DNA of 64,000 nucleotides, taken from assembly GCA_001298545.1 (NCBI GenBank), contig LJCX01000030.1, positions 434,001 through 498,000 of the forward strand, given 5' to 3'. A program made the position numbers and the translations under genes. Under the pieces are notes generated by a model. It saw nothing but the letters and a program-made list of their open reading frames with translations. It had not been told where the DNA came from and made no database searches. This DNA comes from Actinobacteria bacterium OV320 (GTDB taxonomy: Bacteria; Actinomycetota; Actinomycetes; Streptomycetales; Streptomycetaceae). Positions 46,496 through 54,593 of the stretch are shown piece after piece. How positions within the stretch are numbered: position 1 is the stretch's first letter; each line of letters opens with the position of its first letter.

Positions 46496-47350
46496 TTACC
46501 CACGCCCTCCGGCGGCCAGTCCCATGACCGGTCCCATGACCAGGCCCGGGCCCAGCCCCACACACATCGGCAGATGGCAGAGTCCTTCGGCGCCGACGCC
46601 GGACGCTACGACCGGACCCGTCCCCGATATCCCGCCCCGCTGATCGAGCGGATCGTCGCCGACGGGTCCGGGGCCGAGCCCCTGCGCGTCCTCGACGTCG
46701 GCTGCGGTACCGGCATCGTCGCCCGGCAACTCCGGGCCGCCGGTTGCCTGGTGCTCGGGGTCGAGCCCGACGGGAGAATGGCCGAGGAGGCCCGCGCCCA
46801 CGGGGTGGAGGCCGAGATCGCGACGTTCGAGTCGTGGGAGCCGGCGGGCCGCACCTTCGATGCCGTCGTCGCCGGCCAGGCCTGGCACTGGATCGACCCG
46901 GTGGCGGGGGCCGCGAAGGCCGCACGGACACTGCGACCAGGCGGACGGCTCGCCGCGTTCTGGAACGTACACCGGCTCCCCGAGGATCTGACGACGGCAC
47001 TGACCGGCGCCTACCGGCGAGTGGCGCCCGACTCGCCGGTCGACCTCGGGGCGGCCGTCAGGCCCGGCACGGACGGCTATCAGGCGCTGGCCACGAAGGC
47101 CGCCGACGCCATCCGGGACACGGTCGGGTTCGGCGAGCCGGAGCAGTGGCGGTTCGACTGGGAGTGGACCTACACCCGGGACGCCTGGCTGGACCAGATG
47201 CGCACCCACGGCATCCTGACCCGCCTTCCCTCCGACCAGGTGGCGGAGGTGCTGGCCGAGGTCGGGGCCGCGATCGACGCGAGGGGCGGCAGCTTCACCG
47301 CACCGTACGTGACGGTGGCGGTGACGGCGGTGCGGAACGTCGACGCCTGA
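46487..47350 (+). CDS. SAM-dependent methyltransferase (class I)
   Basis: A 287-residue protein with a Rossmann methyltransferase core: motif I VLDVGCGTGIVARQL, acidic GVEPD, and AGQAWHWIDP, as in the UbiE/Methyltransf_11 group. The substrate is unknown. The start is uncertain: ATG 46487 gives a His/Gln-rich 29-residue tail and lies within the operator, and ATG 46574 (MAESFGADAGRYDRTRPRY) fits family N-termini better; neither has a good ribosome site, and the first could be leaderless. It is divergent from the TetR gene, which likely controls it. Confidence 0.88.
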   Translation: MPTLPTPSGGQSHDRSHDQARAQPHTHRQMAESFGADAGRYDRTRPRYPAPLIERIVADGSGAEPLRVLDVGCGTGIVARQLRAAGCLVLGVEPDGRMAEEARAHGVEAEIATFESWEPAGRTFDAVVAGQAWHWIDPVAGAAKAARTLRPGGRLAAFWNVHRLPEDLTTALTGAYRRVAPDSPVDLGAAVRPGTDGYQALATKAADAIRDTVGFGEPEQWRFDWEWTYTRDAWLDQMRTHGILTRLPSDQVAEVLAEVGAAIDARGGSFTAPYVTVAVTAVRNVDA

Positions 47351-47451
47351 ACGAGCCTCAGGGTGAGGGGTATGGGAGGCACGCCGGTCATGGGCCCGCC
47401 GAGTCGGGGTAGACGTGTGCGGAACGGACGCCACGCGACGAAGGAGCCTCG

Positions 47452-47652
47452 ATGCCCCTCACCTTCCGCAAGAGTTTCCGCATCCTCCCCGGGGTGCGAC
47501 TGAACATCAATCGCCATTCCTGGTCGATCACGACCGGCGGCGGCAAGCACGGACCGCGCCACACGCACAGCAGCACCGGACGTCGTACGACATCAGTCGA
47601 TTTGCCCGGACCTTTCGGGTGGCGGCGTACCCGCAAGGACAGGCACCATTGA
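47452..47652 (+). CDS. Small DUF4236-type protein
   Basis: A 66-residue basic protein. MPLTFRKSFRILPGVRLNIN followed by SITTGGGKHG resembles DUF4236 (phage- and actinobacteria-associated small domain of unknown role). AAGGAG lies five bases before the ATG, a strong ribosome site. It stands alone between the methyltransferase and murA genes. Confidence 0.75.
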   Translation: MPLTFRKSFRILPGVRLNINRHSWSITTGGGKHGPRHTHSSTGRRTTSVDLPGPFGWRRTRKDRHH

Positions 47653-47688
47653 CGAGACGTCACCCGAATGGACCCCCCAAGAGGTGCC

Positions 47689-47704
47689 ATCTCATATCTG
47701 AGAT
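47689..47704. promoter_or_regulatory. Palindrome before the murA gene
   Basis: ATCTCA-TATC-TGAGAT, a 6+6 inverted repeat 12 bases before the ATG. It overlaps where a -10 box or leader would be and could be the target of the HTH domain that the gene itself encodes. Confidence 0.45.
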
Positions 47705-47716
47705 AACCTCAACCCC

Positions 47717-49246
47717 ATGGCAGACGACTACCTCGTACGCATCGGCAAGCTCATCCGTGACGCCCGACAGCACCGGGGCTGGACACAAGCGCAACTGGCC
47801 GAGGCGCTCGCAACCAGCCAGAGTGCCGTCAACCGCATCGAGCGAGGCAACCAAAACATCAGCCTTGAGATGATCGCTCGAATCGGTGAAGCCCTGGACA
47901 GTGAAATCGTCTCTCTGGGTTACGCGGGACCGATGCACCTGCGGGTGGTGGGCGGCCGTCGGCTGTCCGGCGCGATCGACGTGAAAACCAGCAAGAACGC
48001 TTGCGTGGCCCTGCTGTGCGCCTCGCTGCTCAACCAGGGGCGCACGGTGCTGCGCCGGGTCGCCCGGATCGAGGAGGTCTACCGCCTCCTGGAGGTCCTG
48101 AACTCCATCGGCGTACGGACCCGTTGGATCAACGACGGTGTCGACCTGGAGATCGTGCCGCCGGCCGAGCTGGACATGGCCGCGATCGACGCCGACGCCG
48201 CCGTACGCACCCGTTCCATCATCATGTTCCTCGGTCCGCTGCTGCACCGGATGAACCACTTCAAGCTGCCGTACGCCGGTGGCTGCGACCTCGGTACGCG
48301 GACCATCGAGCCGCACATGATCGCGTTGCGCCGGTTCGGGCTGGAGGTCGCGGCGACGGAGGGGCAGTACCACGCCGTCGTCGACCGTGCCGTCCGCCCG
48401 GACCGGCCGATCGTGCTGACCGAGCGCGGGGACACGGTTACCGAAAACGCGCTGCTGGCCGCCTCCCGGTACGACGGTGTAACCGTTATCCGCAACGCCT
48501 CTTCCAACTACATGGTCCAGGACCTGTGTTTCTTCCTGGAGGCGCTCGGGGTGCGGGTCGAGGGCATCGGCAGCACCACGCTCACCGTGCACGGCGTGCC
48601 GAACATCAACGTCGACGTCGACTACTCGCCGTCCGAGGACCCGGTCGAGGCGATGAGCCTGCTGGCCGCCGCCGTCGTCACGGAGTCGGAGCTGACGGTG
48701 CGCCGGGTGCCCATCGAGTTCCTGGAGATCGAGCTCGCGGTCCTGGAGGAGATGGGGCTCGACCACGACCGTACGCCGGAGTACCCGGCCGACAACGGCC
48801 GCACCCGTCTGATCGACCTCACGGTCCGGCCCTCCAAGCTGGAGGCGCCGATCGACAAGATCCACCCGATGCCGTTCCCCGGGCTGAACATCGACAACGT
48901 CCCGTTCTTCGCGGCCATCGCGGCCGTCGCGCAGGGCAAGACCCTCATCCACGACTGGGTCTACGACAACCGCGCGATCTACCTGACCGACCTGAACCGG
49001 CTCGGCGGCCGACTCCAACTCCTCGACCCGCACCGGGTGTTGGTCGAGGGACCGACGCGCTGGCGGGCCGCCGAGATGATGTGCCCGCCGGCCCTGCGTC
49101 CCGCGGTGGTCGTGCTGCTGGCGATGATGGCGGCGGAGGGCACGTCGGTGCTGCGCAACGTGTACGTCATCAACCGCGGTTACGAGGACCTCGCCGAGCG
49201 GCTGAACTCCGTCGGGGCGCAGATCGAGATCTTCCGGGACATCTGA
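47717..49246 (+). CDS. murA2: UDP-N-acetylglucosamine 1-carboxyvinyltransferase-like protein with N-terminal HTH
   Basis: A 509-residue fusion. Residues 11-65 form an XRE-type helix-turn-helix (WTQAQLAEALATSQSAVNRIERG). Residues 75-505 form an EPSP-synthase/MurA fold with SKNACVALLCASLL and the PEP-binding catalytic Cys190 in YAGGCDLGTRTIEPH, so it should transfer enolpyruvate to UDP-GlcNAc for peptidoglycan. The order next to aconitase matches SCO5998, the second MurA of S. coelicolor. The HTH suggests self-regulation or another DNA role, and a palindrome precedes the start. Ribosome site is weak. Confidence 0.9.
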   Translation: MADDYLVRIGKLIRDARQHRGWTQAQLAEALATSQSAVNRIERGNQNISLEMIARIGEALDSEIVSLGYAGPMHLRVVGGRRLSGAIDVKTSKNACVALLCASLLNQGRTVLRRVARIEEVYRLLEVLNSIGVRTRWINDGVDLEIVPPAELDMAAIDADAAVRTRSIIMFLGPLLHRMNHFKLPYAGGCDLGTRTIEPHMIALRRFGLEVAATEGQYHAVVDRAVRPDRPIVLTERGDTVTENALLAASRYDGVTVIRNASSNYMVQDLCFFLEALGVRVEGIGSTTLTVHGVPNINVDVDYSPSEDPVEAMSLLAAAVVTESELTVRRVPIEFLEIELAVLEEMGLDHDRTPEYPADNGRTRLIDLTVRPSKLEAPIDKIHPMPFPGLNIDNVPFFAAIAAVAQGKTLIHDWVYDNRAIYLTDLNRLGGRLQLLDPHRVLVEGPTRWRAAEMMCPPALRPAVVVLLAMMAAEGTSVLRNVYVINRGYEDLAERLNSVGAQIEIFRDI

Positions 49247-49354
49247 CCGGCGAGTGCCGCCGCATCTTCTGCGACCCGTACGAGCGCGGGTCCGGAGAGG
49301 GCGCGGCGGCACTGCGGTCTGCTTCTGGCCTGGGTGCTTCTGAGGTTGGGAGCC

Positions 49355-49395
49355 TCGGTGGCTCGGTGGCTCGGTGGCTCTCAGACTCTGAGTCT
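49355..49395. repeat. GGTGGCTC repeat and hairpin after murA2
   Basis: Three tandem GGTGGCTC copies (about 49357-49380) run into AGACTC-T-GAGTCT (49383-49395), a small hairpin that could end the murA2 transcript. The IS110 element starts within about 15 bases. Confidence 0.6.
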
Positions 49396-49421
49396 CGGGG
49401 GGGGTGCCCCTATGGGTTTCG

Positions 49422-50624
49422 TCAAGCTGATGTGGCGGGCTGTGGGTCGTAGAAGGTGCCGTCGCGGAGCATTGCGAAGAGCACGTCGGCTCGTCGTCTG
49501 GCGAGGCAGAGGAGGGCTTGGGTGTGGTGCTTTCCCTGGCTGATCTTCTTGTCGTAGTAGGTCCGGGAGGCCGGGTCGGCCAGAGCCGCGAACGCGGACA
49601 GGAAGAAGGCCCGTTTGAGCTGCTTGTTTCCGCGCCGGGATGGTTGTTCGCCGCGGATCGAGGAGCCCGAGCTGCGGGTTGTTGGGGCGAGGCCGGCGTA
49701 GGCGGCGAGGTGGGCGGCGGTCGGGAACGAACTGCCGTCACCGACGTCGATGAGGATGCGGGCTCCGGTCCTGACGCCGATCCCCGGCATGGACGTCAGG
49801 ACCTTCGAAAGAGGGTGGTTCTCCAGCAGTTCCTCGATCCGTGTGGCCAGGAGTTTCCGCTGGTCAAGCACCGCTCGGAGCGAGTTGGTGAGGCTGGGGA
49901 CGATCAGAGCAGCCGCGTCGGTGCCCGGGACGACAACGGTCTGTTCGTCCAAGGCGGTGAAGATGTGCTCGACGAGGCGCTCGGCCATCCGCGGCGCCTT
50001 CGGACGTATCAACGCAGTGAGCCGGCGCCGTCCGGCTTTGCGGATCTGGGCCGGGGAGCCGAACTGGTCGAGGAGTTCGAGCACGGCCGGGTGCTGGATG
50101 CGCGGGCCCAGGACCCGTTCCAGCGACGGGTGGATCTGCGTCAGCAGGCCCCGCAGGCGGTTGCTGATGCGGGTTGCTTCGCCGGCCAGGTCGTCGTCGA
50201 AGCCGACGATCATCTCCAGCTCGGCGATGGTCTCGTCCTCGAGGTCGACCGAGCGGAGCGTGTGAGGCATGACGCGGGCCGCGTCGGCGATGACGAACGC
50301 GTCGCGGGCGTCTGTCTTGGCCTCGCCGGGATAGAGGTCGGCGATCCGCCGCATCGTCAGCCCGGGCAGATAGGCAACCTCGCAGCCCATGTCCCGGGCC
50401 ACCGCCAGCGGCAGAGCCCCGATCGAGGCCGGCTGGTCGACCACCACGAGCACGGTCCCGTGCTTGGCCTGCAGTTTCCCGAACACTTCCCGGAGCTTCG
50501 GCTCGCTGTTGGGCAGCCGCTTGTCGAAGGCCTTCTTCCCGGCCGGGGTGACGGCGGTGGCGTGGTGTTCGCCTTTGCCGACGTCCAGGCCGAGGAAGGC
50601 GCCGATGTCACTGACGTCGATCAC
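49422..50624 (-). CDS. IS110-family transposase
   Basis: A 400-residue recombinase with an N-terminal RuvC-like DEDD domain (FLGLDVGKGEHHA and EAKTDARDAFVIADAAR) and the C-terminal Transposase_20 domain: a helix-hairpin-helix-like SMPGIGVRTGARILIDVGD, then SSGSSIRGEQPSRRGNKQLKR, which holds the serine expected to be the catalytic nucleophile. The frame is intact, so the element may be active. The GTG at 50624 follows an ACGCAT context without a strong ribosome site, as usual for transposases. Confidence 0.94.
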   Translation of the reverse strand: MIDVSDIGAFLGLDVGKGEHHATAVTPAGKKAFDKRLPNSEPKLREVFGKLQAKHGTVLVVVDQPASIGALPLAVARDMGCEVAYLPGLTMRRIADLYPGEAKTDARDAFVIADAARVMPHTLRSVDLEDETIAELEMIVGFDDDLAGEATRISNRLRGLLTQIHPSLERVLGPRIQHPAVLELLDQFGSPAQIRKAGRRRLTALIRPKAPRMAERLVEHIFTALDEQTVVVPGTDAAALIVPSLTNSLRAVLDQRKLLATRIEELLENHPLSKVLTSMPGIGVRTGARILIDVGDGSSFPTAAHLAAYAGLAPTTRSSGSSIRGEQPSRRGNKQLKRAFFLSAFAALADPASRTYYDKKISQGKHHTQALLCLARRRADVLFAMLRDGTFYDPQPATSA

Positions 50625-50639
50625 ATGCGTCCTTCGGTC

Positions 50640-50845
50640 GTCCTCGCCCGGCCGTCCACGGCACCGATCGCCACATCCACATTACGAAGAGCCTCCCGAC
50701 CTGCGAAGAAGCCGGTGGTCATGCCCCTAATCAGCGGTCTGTCGATGCCTCCGGAGCCGGTGACACCACCCCCCAAGACATGCGATCGACAGGGGGAGAA
50801 AGTCATGCCAACTCCGAAGGCCAGGCGCCCCATTGCGGGGCTACC
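50640..50845 (-). ncRNA. Candidate bridge RNA in the non-coding end of the IS110 element
   Basis: IS110-group elements encode a bridge RNA upstream of the transposase. This 5' non-coding end contains, in transcript order, a GCCCC-loop-GGGGC hairpin (50827-50841), a large loop closed by an 8-base stem (50785-50792 with 50739-50746), and a weaker loop closed by 5 bases (50713-50717 with 50662-50666). The large loop contains GGGGGGTG, which also occurs at the element's other junction. The assignment is inferred from position and folding by eye. Confidence 0.4.
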
Positions 50846-50947
50846 AAAACGGTAATGGGGGGGCCGGGCCTCGGCTCTACCCGGCGTCGGAGGGATGCGC
50901 GCCCCTGCGCACGGTCGGGTGGCCGTTGATCGCCTATCTTGGCGCCT

Positions 50948-51343
50948 ATGCAGTCCTACACGATCGGCCAGGCGGCGCGTCTGCTCGGGGTGAGTCCGGA
51001 TACCGCGCGGCGGTGGGCGGACGCCGGCCGGGTGGCCACACACCGGGACGAGGGCGGGCGACGCCTCATCGACGGCAGGGATCTGGCTGCCTTCTCGGTG
51101 GAGCTGGCCAAGGGCGGTGGCGGCGAGGAAGGCGCCTCGTACACCTCGGTCCGCAACGCCTTTCCCGGCATCGTCACGGCCGTGAAACTCGGAGATGTCG
51201 CCGCCCAGGTGGAGATCCAGGCCGGGCCGCACCGGCTGGTGTCGTTGCTGACGCGGGAGGCCGTGGAGGAACTGGGGCTGGAGGTCGGGGTGGAGGCCAC
51301 CGCCCGGGTGAAGTCGACGAACGTGCACATCGACCGGACCTGA
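50948..51343 (+). CDS. HTH-Mop molybdenum-binding regulator (copy 1)
   Basis: A 131-residue protein. An N-terminal MerR/excisionase-type HTH (SYTIGQAARLLGVSPDTARRW, about 2-50) is followed by a single Mop/TOBE domain (about 62-128; ARNAFPGIVTAVKLGDVAAQVEIQ-type segment and KSTNVHIDR) that binds molybdate. Such proteins regulate molybdate uptake or store the ion. A TATCTT box 13 bases before the ATG and no ribosome site suggest a nearly leaderless message. A close paralogue lies at 52457. Confidence 0.88.
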   Translation: MQSYTIGQAARLLGVSPDTARRWADAGRVATHRDEGGRRLIDGRDLAAFSVELAKGGGGEEGASYTSVRNAFPGIVTAVKLGDVAAQVEIQAGPHRLVSLLTREAVEELGLEVGVEATARVKSTNVHIDRT

Positions 51344-51505
51344 GAGCGCGGAGCAGCCGTGGCCGCCACCGTTCGCGCGTGGCGGTGCCCGGACGGACGT
51401 CGGCCCCCGGGCACACCCCGGTGCCGCCCGTCGCAGCATGCTCGGCCGGTACCTCGACCTCGTCGCGATGCTCGCCACCGTTGTCGCCGTCGCGGAGAGC
51501 GGTGA

Positions 51506-51597
51506 CCCGGTCTCCCGGTCTCCCGGTCTCCCGATCTCCCGGCTTCCCGGTTTCCCGGTTTCCCGCCATGGTGCCTCAGGTGCCTCAGGTGCCTCAG
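51506..51597. repeat. 8-base (CCCGGTCT) and 9-base (GTGCCTCAG) tandem repeats
   Basis: Seven to eight units of CCCGGTCT with drift (51506-51569) followed by three exact GTGCCTCAG units (about 51571-51597). They begin where the amidotransferase similarity ends. Confidence 0.85.
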
Positions 51598-51614
51598 ATG
51601 TGGCGCACCCGGAC

Positions 51615-51709
51615 CGGCAGCGCAGTCCGGCCGTCTCCAGTGCCGTACCGATGGCGTACGGGCCCTCGTGGGGCCGGTGCCGGACGACCAGGACGCCCGT
51701 CGGCTCCAT
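51615..51709 (-). pseudogene. N-terminal stub of a class I glutamine amidotransferase-like gene
   Basis: About 31 codons from ATG 51709 read VLVVRHRPHEGPYAIGTALE, which closely resembles the start of class I glutamine amidotransferase domain proteins of Streptomyces (VxVxRHxPxEGPxxIGxAL). The similarity stops after AGLRC and the rest is repeat sequence, so about 200 residues with the catalytic Cys and His are missing. The ATG is seven bases after the molybdenum-protein stop, so it was probably the second gene of that operon. Confidence 0.55.
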
Positions 51710-51715
51710 CCGGCG

Positions 51716-52318
51716 TCACGCCCATGAGGTGTAGCCGCCGTCCACGTGGATCGCGCTGACGCCGCTGATGTGCCGGGCACCGCAACGGTCCTGCGGAAGG
51801 ACGAGCTGAGGTCCGGCGCGGTCGAGCGGAGTGTCGTCGATGGTGACCGCGAGGAGGACGGGCGCGCGCCCGAAGTCGGGGTCGATCTCCGCCCAGGACA
51901 GCAGGGCGTGGTGACCGTCCGCGCCGGACACCGCGATCAGGAAGCGCAGACGGTCCTTGCGCCGGGCCGGGTCGAAGCCGGGGCCGGCGTCCGCGAGGAC
52001 CTCGTGCAGCAACGGCCCGGTGAAGCGGTGGTGCCGGATGCCGCTGGTGGCGCATTCGAAGGTCACCTCGGCCTGGTGCTGCGGCCAGCCGAGCAGATCG
52101 GGCACCGTGAGTCTGGCCGGCCGGGTCAGATCGCCGGCGAGGACGAGTTCCGCCACCGGACCGACAGCCGTACCGGCGGCTGTTTCAGCAACGGCTACAG
52201 CAACTGTTTCAGCGACGGTCTCAGTAGCTGTTTCAGCGACGGTTACAGCAGCTGTTTCAGTAGTTGCTTCAGCGGCTGCACTGGCGGTCGTACCGGCGGC
52301 TGCGAGGGACTGGGTCAC
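51716..52318 (-). CDS. Molybdopterin-binding oxidoreductase-like protein (SUOX fold)
   Basis: A 200-residue protein. The C-terminal 145 residues resemble the sulfite-oxidase molybdopterin-binding fold: TFECATSG with a cysteine (about residue 89) where Moco-binding Cys is expected, then RFLIAVSGADGHHALLSWAEIDPDF. It lacks a Tat signal and a dimerisation domain, so it is a minimal, probably cytoplasmic, version; the reaction is unknown. The N-terminal 55 residues are Ala/Thr/Val/Glu repeats (TVAET units). GTG 52318 follows GGAGG by nine bases. It lies between two molybdate-binding HTH-Mop genes. Confidence 0.75.
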   Translation of the reverse strand: MTQSLAAAGTTASAAAEATTETAAVTVAETATETVAETVAVAVAETAAGTAVGPVAELVLAGDLTRPARLTVPDLLGWPQHQAEVTFECATSGIRHHRFTGPLLHEVLADAGPGFDPARRKDRLRFLIAVSGADGHHALLSWAEIDPDFGRAPVLLAVTIDDTPLDRAGPQLVLPQDRCGARHISGVSAIHVDGGYTSWA

Positions 52319-52456
52319 GGGCCACCACCTCCTGGATGACCGTACCCGGACCCGCCTGCCGTGCAAACGCACATACCACCCCGATCGATCTCGGTTCCGG
52401 CTCATGCGAAGCGACAGGAGACTTTTACCTTGCATCTGCGGCAGTATCATCAGCGC

Positions 52457-52843
52457 ATGCACACCTACCGGATCGGGGACGCCGCCGCCTTGCTCGGTGT
52501 CAGCGCCGACACCGTGAGGCGCCTGGTCGACGGCGGGAAACTCACCGCCGAACGCGACGAGCTGGGCCGCCGGATCATCCCGGGCCCGGCCCTCGCGGCC
52601 TACGCCCGGCAGGTGCACCGCGCGGAATGGGGGCCCACCGGTTCCTCGGCCCGCAACCGCCTTTCCGGCATCGTCACCGAGGTGCTCCTCGGGGACGTGT
52701 CGGCGCAGGTGGAGATCCAGGCCGGACCGTTCCGGGTGGTGGCGCTGGTCAGCCGCGAGTCGGCCGATGAACTGGAGCTGGAGCCCGGTGTTCCGGCGGT
52801 TGCCGTGATCAAGTCGACCAACGTGGTCGTCGAGAGACCGTGA
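52457..52843 (+). CDS. HTH-Mop molybdenum-binding regulator (copy 2)
   Basis: A 128-residue paralogue of the protein at 50948: HTH (YRIGDAAALLGVSADTVRRL) and Mop domain (LLGDVSAQVEIQAG, IKSTNVVVERP). TATCAT eight bases before the ATG and no ribosome site suggest a leaderless mRNA. Being 59 bases before modA and on the same strand, it is the likely regulator of molybdate uptake; similar HTH-Mop genes head mod operons in other actinobacteria. Confidence 0.9.
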   Translation: MHTYRIGDAAALLGVSADTVRRLVDGGKLTAERDELGRRIIPGPALAAYARQVHRAEWGPTGSSARNRLSGIVTEVLLGDVSAQVEIQAGPFRVVALVSRESADELELEPGVPAVAVIKSTNVVVERP

Positions 52844-52902
52844 ATGGTCCGTCAGGACCACACGTGATTGTGTCCGTCAGGACCAGAGGGAGTGGACCCG
52901 TG

Positions 52903-53736
52903 ATGACCCGTACCGCGCGCCGGACCGGCCGACCGATGCAGGTGGCCGCCCTGGGAGTCACCGCGCTGCTGGCCCTGAGCGCCTGCTCGTCGTCCGACGA
53001 CTCCTCGTCGACAGACTCGGGCTCCTCAGCGTCCGCGTCCACGTCCGCGTCGGACCAGTTGTCGGGCACGGTCACCGTGTTCGCCGCGGCCTCCCTCAAG
53101 GAGAGCTTCACGACGCTGGGCAAGGAGTTCGAGAAGGCGCACCCCGGCACAAAGGTCACCTTCAGCTTCGGCGGCAGCGACTCCCTCGCCGCGAGCATCA
53201 CCGGCGGCGCCCCGGCCGACGTGTTCGCCTCCGCCAGCCCCAAGACGATGGCGATCGTGACGGACGCGGGGGACGCCTCGGGGACGCCCGCCACCTTCGT
53301 CCGCAACCAGCTGGAGATCGCCACCCTGCCGGGCAACCCCGACAAGATCGCCTCCCTCAAGGACCTCACCAAGTCGAGCCTGAAGGTCGTGCTCTGCGAC
53401 AAGACGGTGCCCTGCGGCGCCGCCGCCCAGAAGGCCCTCGACGCCAGCAAACTGAAGCTCACCCCCGTCTCCTACGAGCAGGACGTCAAGGCCGCCCTGA
53501 CCAAGGTGGAGCTGAAGGAGGCCGACGCGGCCGTCGTCTACAAGACGGATGTGCACGCCGCGGGTGACAAGGTGGAGGGCGTGGAGTTCCCCGAATCGGC
53601 AGACGCCATCAACGACTACCCGATCGTCCAGCTCAAGGACGCGCAGAACACCGCGGCGGCCAAGGCGTTCATCGCGCTGGTGCAGTCCGCGGAGGGCCAG
53701 AAGGTCCTGACCGAGGCCGGGTTCCTCCAGCCGTGA
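52903..53736 (+). CDS. modA: Molybdate ABC transporter substrate-binding lipoprotein
   Basis: A 277-residue binding protein for molybdate or tungstate. The signal peptide ends in a lipobox LSAC (about residue 27) followed by a Ser/Asp-rich linker. The mature part shows VTVFAAASLKESFTTLGKEF, FGGSDSLAASITGGAPADVF and DAAVVYKTD, typical of ModA. ATG 52903 follows AGGGAG by ten bases; the GTG just before it is an alternative. Its stop overlaps the modB start (GTGA). Confidence 0.94.
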   Translation: MTRTARRTGRPMQVAALGVTALLALSACSSSDDSSSTDSGSSASASTSASDQLSGTVTVFAAASLKESFTTLGKEFEKAHPGTKVTFSFGGSDSLAASITGGAPADVFASASPKTMAIVTDAGDASGTPATFVRNQLEIATLPGNPDKIASLKDLTKSSLKVVLCDKTVPCGAAAQKALDASKLKLTPVSYEQDVKAALTKVELKEADAAVVYKTDVHAAGDKVEGVEFPESADAINDYPIVQLKDAQNTAAAKAFIALVQSAEGQKVLTEAGFLQP

Positions 53737-54593
53737 CCGTCCCGACCGACAGGTCCGGCGCCGCGGCCGACACCATCCGGGGTGGGCTGCGGCGCCGGCG
53801 TGTCCGCGCCCAGGTGCGCGGTGTGCCGCTGCCCCTGCTGGTGCCCGCGCTGATCGGTGTGGCGTTTCTGGTCGTGCCGCTGATCGCCCTGCTGGTACGG
53901 GCCCCGTGGCGCAGCCTGCCCGAGCTGCTGACCAGCGCCGAGGTGTGGCAGGCGCTCCGGCTGTCGCTGGTCTGCGCCACCGCCGCCACCGCCGTGAGCC
54001 TGGTCGTCGGAGTGCCGCTGGCCTGGCTGCTGGCCCGGGTCGAGTTCCCCGGGCGCGGCCTCCTCCGGGCCCTCGTCACCCTGCCGCTCGTCCTGCCGCC
54101 GGTGGTCGGCGGTGTGGCGCTGCTGATGGCACTGGGCCGCAACGGCATCGTCGGCAAGACGCTGGACTCCTGGTTCGGCGTCACACTGCCGTTCACCACC
54201 GCCGGGGTCGTGGTCGCCGAGGCGTTCGTCGCCATGCCGTTCCTCGTCATCAGCGTCGAGGGCACCCTGCGCGCCGCCGACCCGCGCTACGAGGAGGCGG
54301 CCGCCACCCTCGGCGCCTCCCGTTTCACCGCGTTCCGCCGGGTCACGCTGCCGTTGATCGCACCGGGCATCGCGGCCGGCGCGGTCCTGGCGTGGGCCCG
54401 GGCACTGGGCGAGTTCGGCGCGACGATCACCTTCGCCGGCAACTTCCCCGGCCGCACGCAGACCATGCCGTTGGCCGTGTATCTGGCCCTGCAGAGTGAC
54501 CCGGAGGCCGCCATCGCCCTCAGCCTGGTCCTGCTGGCCGTGTCCGTCGCGGTGCTGGCCGGCCTGCGCGACCGATGGATGACAGCGGGATGA
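53733..54593 (+). CDS. modB: Molybdate ABC transporter permease
   Basis: A 286-residue inner-membrane permease with six or so helices and the EAA loop YEEAAATLGASRFTAFRRVTLP typical of ModB/CysT permeases. It forms the channel for molybdate delivered by ModA. GTG 53733 overlaps the modA stop, and its own stop overlaps modC as ATGA, so the three are tightly coupled. Confidence 0.94.
   Translation: MTVPTDRSGAAADTIRGGLRRRRVRAQVRGVPLPLLVPALIGVAFLVVPLIALLVRAPWRSLPELLTSAEVWQALRLSLVCATAATAVSLVVGVPLAWLLARVEFPGRGLLRALVTLPLVLPPVVGGVALLMALGRNGIVGKTLDSWFGVTLPFTTAGVVVAEAFVAMPFLVISVEGTLRAADPRYEEAAATLGASRFTAFRRVTLPLIAPGIAAGAVLAWARALGEFGATITFAGNFPGRTQTMPLAVYLALQSDPEAAIALSLVLLAVSVAVLAGLRDRWMTAG

Larger units (their letters stand above)
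49405..50845 (-). mobile_element. IS110-family insertion sequence
   Basis: The transposase gene plus flanks make an element of about 1.3-1.45 kb, in the normal range. IS110 elements lack long inverted repeats, so ends are approximate. TGCCCCTA occurs as a direct repeat at 49405-49412 and 50722-50729 and could mark cores, but the structured non-coding end runs on to about 50845. The element sits just beyond the hairpin after murA2, and IS110 members often choose hairpin-like targets. Confidence 0.75.
51344..51715. other. 372-base stretch with a gene stub and tandem repeats
   Basis: It holds the stub of a glutamine amidotransferase gene (51615-51709, minus strand) and two repeat arrays. The remaining 160 bases at the left show nothing recognisable. 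Confidence 0.6.
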
